A stretch of 7,795 nt of DNA, taken from NCBI GenBank assembly GCA_021163525.1, contig JAGGTX010000010.1, positions 1 to 7,795 on the forward strand, read 5' to 3'. The DNA comes from Caldifarciminota bacterium. Lineage in GTDB: Bacteria > Hydrothermota > UBA3072 > B12-G15. Below the pieces are notes generated by a model. It saw nothing but the letters and a program-made list of their open reading frames with translations. It made no database searches and was not told the DNA's origin. This document shows, in pieces, positions 1-7,066 of this stretch (positions within the stretch are counted from its first letter, which is position 1; every line of letters starts with the position of its first letter). The translations under genes were made by a program, and so were the position numbers.

Positions 1-774
1 ACCATAAATGCAATGGCAATATCCATAGCACCGGATAACTTTGGTGAATTGATTGACATTGTTGGGGGATTGAATGACCTGAATAAAGGTATCTTAAGGG
101 TAATGCATGAGAAGAGTTTTCAGGATGACCCTACAAGGATACTCCGGGGAATCAGATTCTCCGCAAGGTTTGGATTCACATTTGAAGACAAAACCCTTGA
201 ATATCTAAAAAGGGATATTGATTATTTGAAGGTAGTCAGCAGAGAGAGGATTCTGAGGGAACTGGAATTCATATCTAAGGAGGGGATTGAGGGAATCAGG
301 GTTTTAAAAAAACATCACATTCACGCGGTTCTAAACCTCTGCACAGTTGAGGATAAAATCCTGAATAAGATTATAGAATTTTCAAAAAAAACAGGCATAA
401 ACCCGGAGAAAAGCCTTCTTGGCTCACTTCTCATTTGCACTGATGATTTTCCCCTGTCATCCCATATGCATAAGAATTTAAATCTAATAAAGAGGCTTGG
501 CACATTTAATATCATAAAAGTGGCAAGGATTGACGAAGATTATTTACCACTTTTGTATGCGTATATTGAAAATTCAGAAGAAGTTGTTAAATTCTTCACT
601 GTAAGGGAGAGGATTTCTCCTGAAATATCAGGCGGTGAGATGATAAAACTTGGCGTATCACCTGGTCCTGAAATGGGAAAAATACTTGAGGAGATAATGG
701 TATTGAGATGGCAGGGCAGGATAAATACAAAAGAGGATGAGATAAAATACATAAAGGGGAGGCTGAATGCTTGA
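1..774 (+). CDS. tRNA nucleotidyltransferase / poly(A) polymerase family protein, C-terminal part (5' end outside window)
   Basis: The gene is open at base 1. The first in-frame residues, TINAMAIS, match the conserved core motif of class II nucleotidyltransferases (FTINAMA), so the ATG at 13 is internal and the catalytic head with its DxD pair lies upstream of the window. Next come a DL..GILRVMH..SF segment and DDPTRILRGIRF (fragment residues about 42-53), the motif D region that reads the incoming ATP or CTP. The C-terminal tail contains ISGGEMIKLGVSPGPEMG, typical of the RNA-binding domain. Members add or repair the 3' CCA of tRNA, add only part of it, or polyadenylate RNA. The DDPTR form of motif D also occurs in split A-adding/CC-adding and CBS-fused members, so the exact activity cannot be decided here. 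The tRNA in this window does not encode CCA, so the cell needs such an enzyme. The stop overlaps the true prfB start by 8 bases. Confidence 0.9.
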   Translation, partial: TINAMAISIAPDNFGELIDIVGGLNDLNKGILRVMHEKSFQDDPTRILRGIRFSARFGFTFEDKTLEYLKRDIDYLKVVSRERILRELEFISKEGIEGIRVLKKHHIHAVLNLCTVEDKILNKIIEFSKKTGINPEKSLLGSLLICTDDFPLSSHMHKNLNLIKRLGTFNIIKVARIDEDYLPLLYAYIENSEEVVKFFTVRERISPEISGGEMIKLGVSPGPEMGKILEEIMVLRWQGRINTKEDEIKYIKGRLNA

Positions 775-1838
775 TAAACTGAAGAATAAACTTGATGAAC
801 TCAGGGGGTACCTTTGACATTGAATCAAAAAGGGCAAGGCTCTCTGAACTTGAAAGGATTGCCTCTGGTGAAGACCTGTGGAAAAACCCAGAAAAGGCAA
901 GGGAGATAAACAGGGAACTCAAAGAGATTTCGGACGAAATAAACACCTTTGAGGAACTTGAGAGGGATGTGAATGACCTCGTTGAACTGTCAAATCTGGG
1001 TGAGGAGGAAAATGTCATCCAGAAGGAGGCGGAGAGACTGTTAAAGAAGATAGAATCACTTGAGACAAAACTACTCCTCTCTGAGCCTGACGACAGAAGG
1101 GGGGCAATCCTCACAATCCATCCTGGCGCAGGTGGAACTGAATCATGTGACTGGGCAAGCATGCTTTACAGGATGTACACAAGGTTTATTGAAAACATGG
1201 GGTACAAGTACGAGATAATTGATTATCAGGCAGGTGATGAGGCAGGGATAAAGGATGCAACCATCCAGATAAACTCACCATATGCATATGGTTATCTCAA
1301 GGCAGAGAGTGGTGTCCACAGGCTGGTGAGAATCTCTCCATTTGATGCAAGTAAAAGAAGGCATACATCATTTGCAAGTGTGTTTGTATATCCACTTATA
1401 CAGGACGATGTGGAGATTGAGATAAGGGATGATGACATAAAGATGGAGACCTTCAGGTCCTCAGGACCTGGTGGTCAGAATGTGAACAAGGTGAACACCG
1501 CAGTCAGGCTTATACACCTTCCCACTGGCATCACAGTAACATCAAGGAGTGAAAGGTCCCAGTATCAAAACAGACAGATTGCAATGAGGCTTCTCAAGGC
1601 AAGGCTATACCAGATGGAGAAGGAGAAACAGGAACAGAAAAAGAGGGAACTTGAAGGGGAAAAAACAGAGATTGCATGGGGAAATCAGATAAGGTCATAT
1701 GTCCTCCATCCATACAAGATGATAAAAGACCACAGAACAGGTCTTGAAGTCCATGATGTTGAAAGGGTGCTTGACGGAGACATAATAGACTTTATCCACG
1801 CATATCTGAGATGGAAGAAATCAAAAAAGAAGAGTTAA
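767..1838 (+). CDS. prfB: Peptide chain release factor 2, expressed by programmed +1 frameshift
   Basis: Release factor 2 ends translation at UGA and UAA in the ribosomal A site. Translation starts at ATG 767, preceded by AAGGGGAGG (754-762), and reads 16 codons ([16 protein letters not shown]) to an in-frame TGA at 815-817. A +1 slip on CTT continues at GAC 816 for 340 more residues, giving about 356 in total; E. coli RF2 has 365. The family signatures are clear: the stop-codon recognition tripeptide SPF (1335-1343), which distinguishes RF2 from the PxT of RF1, and the peptidyl-tRNA hydrolysis motif GGQ (1470-1478) within [17 protein letters not shown]. Expression is autoregulated: scarce RF2 leaves the TGA pausing and favours the shift. 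The zero-frame start at TTG 792 is an artefact, because it lies within the leader and codes for an unrelated MMNSGGTF. The gene is translationally coupled to the nucleotidyltransferase gene upstream and overlaps the membrane-protein gene downstream by 28 bases. Confidence 0.97.
803..818 (+). promoter_or_regulatory. RF2 programmed +1 ribosomal frameshift site
   Basis: The sequence reads AGG GGG TAC CTT TGA C. An internal Shine-Dalgarno-like AGGGGG (803-808) lies three bases before the slippery CTT (812-814), followed by the in-frame TGA (815-817) and a C. The E. coli prfB site is AGG GGG TAT CTT TGA C, so the match is exact except for a synonymous third base of the Tyr codon. Pairing of AGGGGG with 16S rRNA pushes the ribosome forward when the TGA is decoded slowly. 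Confidence 0.96.
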
Positions 1839-2788
1839 AGAGCAACATAAAAAGAGGGATAAAAATCTTCTTTGCACTCACAGTGCTCGTTCTTTTCGTC
1901 ATTTTTTTCCTGACTGCAGACAGGAACACATTAACATCATTAAAACACTTCTCACCTTTGCACCTGATTGGAGCAATCCTCCTCTGGGGTGTTATGGCAG
2001 CATCGGACTATCTTGCTCTCATGGTATTTACAAGGGGAGCAGGCAAGAGAATCAGATTTATTCACAGTATGAGTGTAATCACCATGGGGCAATTCCTCTC
2101 ACTTGTCACCCCCTTTCAGGTTTCAGGCCTTCCTGTGCAGGTATTTTATCTAAAAAAGCAATGTGGAATAGATTATGGCGTAGGAACATCACTGTTTTTT
2201 ATAAGGGCTGTATCAGCATTTATAATATTCTTGCTTTCAGCACCTTTTGTATTTATGTATGCAGGGGAGGCATTCCAGAATCCCCTTGTGAAACACACCA
2301 CCAGAATAATAGGGATTCTTATAATCATTGGTGTAATCCTTGGGGCAATTGCACTGGCAAAACCCTCTCTATTCACCAGGTTTATGAAGGGGAAGGCAGG
2401 GAAATTCCTGAATCAGGTCTTTGAGTTCAGAAAAACATTCCTGAACTTCTTTACCAAATCGTGGGTATATTTTATAGCAGGTCTATTACTTACTATGATA
2501 TCCTTTTTCGCCTATTTTATGATTGCCCCAGTTTTAATGAAGGGGCTTGGTATCCCAGTTCCAATAATAAAGGTTCTCCTCTTCCAGTTGATATTGAGGT
2601 TCGGCCTTCTGTTATCACCTTCACCTGGTGCAAGTGGATTTGCAGAGGCAGGATTTGCAGGACTTTTCTACTCAATGATTCCCAAAAACCTTCTCGGGAT
2701 CTATGTCTCTCTATGGCGGTTCTTCACCTCATATATCAGTGCCATTATAGGTGGCATCCTCCTGATGAAATTCATCAAAGAAACCTAA
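1811..2788 (+). CDS. UPF0104 / LPG-synthase-TM-like polytopic membrane protein (flippase-like)
   Basis: A 325-residue integral membrane protein with about eight hydrophobic segments (near residues 19-36, 51-73, 87-105, 126-150, 166-183, 217-240, 250-269 and 294-320). The central [14 protein letters not shown] region and the late [14 protein letters not shown] segment (269-282) resemble the conserved T/S-P-G-G...E element of the lysylphosphatidylglycerol-synthase transmembrane family (UPF0104, AglD/YbhN-like). The soluble aminoacyl-transferase domain of MprF is absent, as is usual for this short form. Members of the family are proposed to move lipids or lipid-linked sugars, but the substrate here is unknown. 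ATG 1811 is the only sensible start. It has little Shine-Dalgarno and lies inside the 3' end of prfB, so translation is probably coupled to RF2 synthesis. The family call is from recognised pattern, not a search. Confidence 0.82.
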   Translation: MEEIKKEELKSNIKRGIKIFFALTVLVLFVIFFLTADRNTLTSLKHFSPLHLIGAILLWGVMAASDYLALMVFTRGAGKRIRFIHSMSVITMGQFLSLVTPFQVSGLPVQVFYLKKQCGIDYGVGTSLFFIRAVSAFIIFLLSAPFVFMYAGEAFQNPLVKHTTRIIGILIIIGVILGAIALAKPSLFTRFMKGKAGKFLNQVFEFRKTFLNFFTKSWVYFIAGLLLTMISFFAYFMIAPVLMKGLGIPVPIIKVLLFQLILRFGLLLSPSPGASGFAEAGFAGLFYSMIPKNLLGIYVSLWRFFTSYISAIIGGILLMKFIKET

Positions 2789-2793
2789 CTTCT

Positions 2794-2856
2794 GGGGACG
2801 GAGTTTGAAAATTTGACATTTTATTTATCTGTTTTGATCTTTTGAGCCTCCGCCCC
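2794..2856. repeat. GC-rich imperfect inverted repeat at the convergent gene junction
   Basis: GGGGACGGAG (2794-2803) can pair with CTCCGCCCC (2848-2856), giving nine G-C-rich pairs with one bulged A and a loop of about 44 bases. The left arm lies just after the + strand membrane-protein gene; the right arm lies inside the last codons of the - strand Omp85-like gene. Neither direction is followed by a T-run, so it is not a canonical intrinsic terminator, although it is the only strong structure in the 36-base gap between the two convergent stops. Confidence 0.45.
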
Positions 2857-4102
2857 TAAACCAGAGCATGGTGGTCTTTAAATTGAAATCAGGAAAGGAA
2901 ATCTCTAAATTGTAGTTTCCTGTTTTCAGACCAATACCAGCAGACCTTATGTTGGAACCAAAGACAAAGTCAAGGAATGTGTATAAGACCATATTTTTAC
3001 TTTTTATGATGTATAACTCCGCTCCTGCTCCATATAATCTTCCATAATGTCCGGGAAAGTAGCCCCTGACAGGTGATAAGTAATTCTCCTTCAATTTAAC
3101 ACTATCTGGTTCTGTAATGACAAACCTGTAATAGGGTGAAATTCTCCAGAATACAGGCCTGATAATGCCCTTGAACAATCTTCCCTTTCCCGGAACATAT
3201 ACAGATGAAAGGCCCAATGGGGACGAATCCAGAGAAAGTATAATGTCTGTGCTATTTTCAATAATTTCAGAAACAGATGTATTCTTCCTAACACCTGCCT
3301 TAAAGAGAACCGAGGGATTGAAGGAACGAAATTTAAGATAAAAAGAAAAGGACTGAATGAGAAGTGTATCAGAAAATGTTCTAACATAATAATCAAGCAG
3401 GAAACTTCCATCTTTTAAGGGGAAAAGGGGAATATCAAGTGAACCATCTATAAATGTATATCCCCATGATTCTCTATCAACATTAACAGAAATTACACTT
3501 CCATACCCAAAAGGATTAAAAAATCCACCATTCAGATGGAGTGAATAATCCTTGTCTGCCCTGTAACCTGCTCCAAAGAGAAGCCTGCTTTCAGATTTTG
3601 TTCCAACGAATACCTCAATATCAACACTATCCTTCCCATCAACCAGTCTAAATGAATCCACCTGAAAAATTTTACCCATGTTTATAAGACCAATTTCTTC
3701 TTTCAATCTTTTTTCACAAAAAACCTTGCCTTCAATGGGTGATGACAACCGTCTTAAAAGGGATAAATTACCTCTCCCCCTGAATATCAACCTGCGAATG
3801 TACTTCAATCCTCCACTTGAAATACCAATCCTAATATCAACAAGGGAATCTTTTATAGAATAAAAGGGAACAAGTTTTACAAAGGGAAATCCATTATTCA
3901 AATAAACAACCTGAATCCTGTGTAATAATGAGTCCATTGCTGAAGGATTAAGGGATTTACCAACAAAATCCTCTGTAATATCCTTCAGGGAATCAGCAAA
4001 AAAATACTCTCCCTCAAACTCAACCGAGTTTATCAAAAAATTGGATGGAAGACCTCTGCCTTCCTTCATTCCAAGTCCTGTTAATAAGAACAATAACAAC
4101 AC
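2825..4102 (-). CDS. Compact Omp85-superfamily outer-membrane protein with two POTRA-like domains
   Basis: The protein has 425 residues. After a short hydrophobic N-terminus (about 1-11) come two POTRA-like modules: residues about 24-98 (INSVEFEGEYFF, then G-K-S-L, then YLNNGFPFVKLVP) and about 99-166. The remaining 257 residues alternate in the pattern of a beta barrel. VRGY at 345-348 (bases 3059-3070) matches the Omp85 L6 signature, and five amphipathic strands follow it, as in BamA. The family inserts barrel proteins into, or secretes proteins through, the outer membrane. Two POTRAs recall two-partner-secretion TpsB proteins, but the barrel loops are much shorter. The C-terminus has a GGGSKDQNR tail instead of ending on an aromatic residue. 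The start is uncertain: GTG 4102 overlaps the upstream stop by one base without a Shine-Dalgarno, the signal peptide lacks a positive N-region, and an in-frame TGA at 4130-4132 limits any extension. It is the last gene of the envelope operon. Confidence 0.78.
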   Translation of the reverse strand: MLLLFLLTGLGMKEGRGLPSNFLINSVEFEGEYFFADSLKDITEDFVGKSLNPSAMDSLLHRIQVVYLNNGFPFVKLVPFYSIKDSLVDIRIGISSGGLKYIRRLIFRGRGNLSLLRRLSSPIEGKVFCEKRLKEEIGLINMGKIFQVDSFRLVDGKDSVDIEVFVGTKSESRLLFGAGYRADKDYSLHLNGGFFNPFGYGSVISVNVDRESWGYTFIDGSLDIPLFPLKDGSFLLDYYVRTFSDTLLIQSFSFYLKFRSFNPSVLFKAGVRKNTSVSEIIENSTDIILSLDSSPLGLSSVYVPGKGRLFKGIIRPVFWRISPYYRFVITEPDSVKLKENYLSPVRGYFPGHYGRLYGAGAELYIIKSKNMVLYTFLDFVFGSNIRSAGIGLKTGNYNLEISFPDFNLKTTMLWFRGGGSKDQNR

Positions 4103-4455
4103 TATTTCACAAATTCTGTGTCTGCCAGTTCAAACTCAAAGTAGAATGTCCTTTTGGGAATGACAAGGCTGTCGTAAAGCATAACATTTATTACTGAATA
4201 CTCCGGTCCCTTCTGGATAATTATCTCATCAGTAGGAGCATCAAGGCCCTTCTCCTCTATATATTTTGTAATCTCATCCCAGACCTTTTCCCTTGAATAT
4301 GTACCTGCGGCATAGAACTCGTTGAGTGTCTCAATCTTCTTCAAAAGGTCAGACTTCCTTATCTGAATCCCAAGCCAGTTTATAAAAACGATAGCACCAA
4401 AGATGATGATGGCCAGAAGAATACCCCAACCTATAAGTTTCTTTATAAAACCCAT
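4102..4455 (-). CDS. Small single-pass membrane protein of unknown function
   Basis: The 117-residue product begins with a basic stretch (MGFIKK), one transmembrane helix at about residues 7-30, then IRK, so the N-terminus is probably cytoplasmic and the remaining 85 residues periplasmic. The soluble part has a helix-like half (ETLNEFYAAGTYSREKVWDE) and a beta-rich half containing EIIIQKGPEYSVINVMLYDS and RTFYFEFEL. This layout resembles DUF4845-type or pseudopilin-like small membrane proteins, but I do not recognise a specific family and give no function. ATG 4455 follows the TGA of the TPR lipoprotein by one base, and the gene's Shine-Dalgarno (AGGTGG) is formed by the last codons of that gene, so the two are translationally coupled. 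Its stop overlaps the GTG of the Omp85-like gene by one base. Its position between a lipoprotein and an outer-membrane barrel suggests an inner-membrane partner of the same system. Confidence 0.75.
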   Translation of the reverse strand: MGFIKKLIGWGILLAIIIFGAIVFINWLGIQIRKSDLLKKIETLNEFYAAGTYSREKVWDEITKYIEEKGLDAPTDEIIIQKGPEYSVINVMLYDSLVIPKRTFYFEFELADTEFVK

Positions 4456-4456
4456 C

Positions 4457-5611
4457 TCACCACCTCAAATCCAGGGCCTGTTTTTTGTACTTCTTTGCCT
4501 GTGCTATCCCCTTTCTTGCATAGTTCTTCCATTCATTGTTTGAACAAAGACTTATTGATTTATTATACGCTGCAATGGCTCTGTCAAAAAGTGCAATTGC
4601 TGGATTCCAGTTCTCCTTCTTCATTTCTGCAAGTCCCTTCCTGAAATACACATCCCCTTTGAGAGCCCAGAGAATTTCATCCTTTGGTGCCTTTTTCAGG
4701 GCCTCGTCAACAGTGCTCATGGCCTTTGTGTAAAACTTCCGTGCAATATACAGGTCTATCAGACTATAATAGGCAGAAAGGTTGTCAGGTTCGTGTTTAA
4801 GTGCCTCTTTGAACATGTTCTCAGCAAGGGTGTATTTCTTCAGCCCTTTGTATGCCTTACCCAATTTTATCATGACACTCACATAGTTTGGTATCTTTGA
4901 TAGAACGAACTTGTACTCCTCTATGGCCTTTGCATACTGCTTTGTATCGTTGTATGCATCTCCCAATTTCACCCTTATTTCAATGTCATCTGGATTTACA
5001 TCCTTGACCTCTTCAAGAAGTTTTATGGCCTTTGAACTCTCACCTGTTTTCACATAAACGCTTCCGAGCCTGAAGACAATGCCCTTATTTTTGGGGTCAA
5101 GTTTATAAGCCTTCTCATAGTATTCCTTTGCCTTTTTCAGATGGCCCAGGTCCTCCTCAAGACTCCCGAGTCCATCCCAGCAATATGCCAGAGAGGAGTC
5201 CTTTTTTAGTGCATCAAAGTAAACACTCTTTGCAAGGTCGTATTTCTTCAACTTCCTGTAGAGATTTGCCAGGGCAACCTGAACCTTCACACTCTTTGGG
5301 TTCTTTGTGAGAAAATCCTTGTATGTCTGTTCAGCAAGAGCAAAATCCTTTTTCCCCTGGTATGCTTTACCAAGACCTATGGCTGCTGATTCAAAGTCTG
5401 TGCTTTCCTTCAAAGCCCTCTGGAAATTCTTTATGGCATCGTCATAGTTCCTCTTCATAAGATAGTCAGCACCAAAAGAATAGTACAACCTGGCCTGGCT
5501 CACCTTATTTTCATGGCTCTCAGTCCTGGTCTCCTCTGTTTGAGGTTTGACCTCTGGCTGGGAGCATGAAACAAGGAACAAAATAGTCAGAAGCGGGACT
5601 ATTCTCTTCAT
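4457..5611 (-). CDS. Tetratricopeptide-repeat lipoprotein (about nine TPRs)
   Basis: The 384-residue product has a lipoprotein signal: a basic start (MKR), a hydrophobic run and lipobox LVSC, with Cys16 as the lipidation site. A polar linker (about 17-38) leads into roughly nine consecutive TPR units from about residue 40 to 350, each about 34 residues with the usual G-x-x-Y...A...F/Y..AL...P spacing, for example FGADYLMKRNYDDAIKNFQR and LGKAYKGLKKYTLAENMFKE. The ninth has an inserted stretch (RKGLAEMKKENWNPAIALFD). TPR superhelices bind peptides or partner proteins. In this operon it ends one base before the small membrane protein and lies two genes upstream of an Omp85 barrel, an arrangement that recalls the BamD/BamA pairing, although BamD has five TPRs and is shorter. 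ATG 5611 overlaps the preceding stop as ATGA and has GGAGG (5619-5623) seven bases upstream. The TPR and lipoprotein calls are secure; the role is not. Confidence 0.9.
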   Translation of the reverse strand: MKRIVPLLTILFLVSCSQPEVKPQTEETRTESHENKVSQARLYYSFGADYLMKRNYDDAIKNFQRALKESTDFESAAIGLGKAYQGKKDFALAEQTYKDFLTKNPKSVKVQVALANLYRKLKKYDLAKSVYFDALKKDSSLAYCWDGLGSLEEDLGHLKKAKEYYEKAYKLDPKNKGIVFRLGSVYVKTGESSKAIKLLEEVKDVNPDDIEIRVKLGDAYNDTKQYAKAIEEYKFVLSKIPNYVSVMIKLGKAYKGLKKYTLAENMFKEALKHEPDNLSAYYSLIDLYIARKFYTKAMSTVDEALKKAPKDEILWALKGDVYFRKGLAEMKKENWNPAIALFDRAIAAYNKSISLCSNNEWKNYARKGIAQAKKYKKQALDLRW

Positions 5612-6957
5612 TTCTTCGCCTCCTTTTTTTTCTTAACCTGTATAAATTCAGGTCTCGTTGTAACAAGCGTCTTGAAAGAATCTTTTGCCCTTGCCTTAAC
5701 AAAGAAGGTCTTTGTGGAATCTATTGTCTGATACACAGGTCCCCATGAGAAGGACTCCTTCAACATTTCATCAAGTCTGTTAATAAATCTAACCTGGAAA
5801 ACAACCTCTGTTCCTTCAGTATCCTTTGCCTTAATCACATAACCATCCTCAGTGAGTTCAAGTATGGGGTCTGAGGAAAGATGCTTCATAACAAGGTCAA
5901 ACTCATCCTCTTTTTCAGGGTCCTCAAAGAGGTGTCTCAGGTCCCCAGTTGGCAATTCGCCCTTTTCACTCTTATAAAGATTGATAAAGACCCTGCACTT
6001 ATCAAGTGCATCGTATGCATGCATTATTGTCTTCGCATGGATGGTCTGGTCTCTTAGCTTCTCCCTGTATCTTTTTGCAAGTTGCTTTATGATTGGTATC
6101 TTCTTCTGAAATTGCTTGGAGTAGTCAAGAAACTCAATATTCAGGAGATACCTCTTATAATTTGTTATCTCATCCCTGAGGCTCTCCAAATTCTCCTTCT
6201 CCTTTTTATTCTTCTTATCAAGCCTTGAAACAATTCCATCAATAAGGTTGTCTGTATTGGGAATATCTTCAAACTTCAATGTCTTATCCTCTCCCTTTGC
6301 AAGGGTATAAAACTGGTCAACTGCCCTGTCCAGGTCATTGAAATATCCCTGGAGTGTCTCATCCATAAGGCCAAGGGAATCAATAAGGTGCCTTCCATCA
6401 TATATTCTGTTGTGCAGGTGCTCCTTTGCTGTCTCCATGGCCGTTAGATATTCGTCCATTTTTTCCTCAACATCTATCTTACCCAGAAGTGTATCCAGTC
6501 TTGAGAGGTAAATGGAGAGGTCTGGATACTCCTGAGGTTTACCCTTACCCACCTCAAGCCTCATCTTGTTCAGTATACTGTCAATGGGCGCAAGTATTTT
6601 GAAAATATCCGCGGATAGGCTTGAATCAGCAAAGAGTGCCTTCCTCCTCATCTCACCAAGAACACCACTTATCTGGGTTACTATGTTCTCTGACTCAAGG
6701 AGAAGGATTTTTGTATTCGTTATCTGTTCAGATTCCACAGGATTTTCCCTGGTAAAATATGGTGAAATGAGTTTAAGCCAGTCTGAATTGGGTCCAGGGT
6801 AGGCACCCTTATCAAACCTGTATTCCTCAAGTGCATTCCTCAGTTTAACCATTGTGGACTGTGCCTTAACAATCTTTGCCTGGTCTGCAAATCCACCCTT
6901 TTCAGAACATCCAGAAAAAATCAAAAACAAAGGGATAATTAAAAGAAACTTTCTCAT
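5608..6957 (-). CDS. Lipoprotein with two pseudopilin-like segments and a coiled coil, function unknown
   Basis: The true start is ATG 6957, with AAGGAG (6963-6968) five bases upstream, giving 449 residues. The longer reading from 7050 runs through the tRNA gene and is spurious. The N-terminus MRKFLLIIPLFLIFSGC is a lipoprotein signal with Cys17. Residues about 29-54 (AKIVKAQSTMVKLRNALEEY, then DKGAYP) resemble the end of the long helix of type II secretion pseudopilins, where a tyrosine is followed by D-x-G-x-YP. A second copy of the pattern lies at about 315-336 (ALDKCRVFINLYKSEKGELP). Between them are long charged helices with coiled-coil character, about 110-310. The C-terminus is beta-like (YVIKAKD, VVFQVRF, FFVKARAKD) and ends in KKKKEAKK. 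It lacks the prepilin peptidase site of a real pilin. It is the first protein gene of the envelope operon, directly behind tRNA-Ala, and overlaps the TPR lipoprotein by four bases. I do not recognise a named family. Confidence 0.85.
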   Translation of the reverse strand: MRKFLLIIPLFLIFSGCSEKGGFADQAKIVKAQSTMVKLRNALEEYRFDKGAYPGPNSDWLKLISPYFTRENPVESEQITNTKILLLESENIVTQISGVLGEMRRKALFADSSLSADIFKILAPIDSILNKMRLEVGKGKPQEYPDLSIYLSRLDTLLGKIDVEEKMDEYLTAMETAKEHLHNRIYDGRHLIDSLGLMDETLQGYFNDLDRAVDQFYTLAKGEDKTLKFEDIPNTDNLIDGIVSRLDKKNKKEKENLESLRDEITNYKRYLLNIEFLDYSKQFQKKIPIIKQLAKRYREKLRDQTIHAKTIMHAYDALDKCRVFINLYKSEKGELPTGDLRHLFEDPEKEDEFDLVMKHLSSDPILELTEDGYVIKAKDTEGTEVVFQVRFINRLDEMLKESFSWGPVYQTIDSTKTFFVKARAKDSFKTLVTTRPEFIQVKKKKEAKK

Positions 6958-6983
6958 ATCATCTCCTTGTTTGGTATTTATAA

Positions 6984-7056
6984 TGGAGCCGACGGGATTC
7001 GAACCCGTGACCTCCTGACTGCCAGTCAGACGCGCTTCCAGCTGCGCCACGGCCCC
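6984..7056 (-). tRNA. tRNA-Ala, anticodon GGC
   Basis: The 73-nucleotide gene folds into a complete cloverleaf. Acceptor GGGGCCG pairs with CGGCTCC, including a G3-U70 wobble, the main identity element for alanyl-tRNA synthetase. The D stem is GCGC/GCGC, the anticodon stem TCTGA/TCAGG (one G-U) with loop CTGGCAG, the T stem ACGGG/CCCGT with loop TTCGAAT, and the discriminator is A73. The anticodon GGC is at 7023-7021 and reads GCC and probably GCU. The 3' CCA is not encoded: A73 is followed by TTATAA, so CCA must be added after transcription. The next gene on the same strand starts 26 bases downstream with no terminator between, so the tRNA is probably the first element of the envelope operon's transcript. 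Confidence 0.98.
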
Positions 7057-7066
7057 GCATATTTTA

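Noticed and set aside
792..815. TTG/ATG start of a zero-frame prfB reading (MMNSGGTF...)
   Set aside because: It falls inside the RF2 leader ORF just before the frameshift site, has no Shine-Dalgarno of its own, and the residues before DIES match no RF2.
596..1162. 188-codon open frame on the - strand
   Set aside because: It is antisense to the nucleotidyltransferase and prfB genes, is serine/phenylalanine-rich low-complexity sequence, and has no recognisable domain.
2461..2808. 115-codon open frame on the + strand
   Set aside because: It lies inside the UPF0104-like gene in another frame, with cysteine-rich non-protein-like composition.
2789..2824. Intrinsic bidirectional terminator between the convergent genes
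   Set aside because: The GC-rich inverted repeat has a long loop, extends into the Omp85-like coding region, and has no T-run after it on either strand.
4457..5611. TPR lipoprotein as BamD itself
   Set aside because: It has about nine TPRs over 384 residues, whereas BamD has five and is about 245 residues long; only a general analogy is justified.
6954..6962. Two-codon ORF ATG-ATA-TGA overlapping the lipoprotein start on the - strand
   Set aside because: It directly abuts the GGAG with no spacing, so ribosomes would use the ATG at 6957; it is most likely chance.
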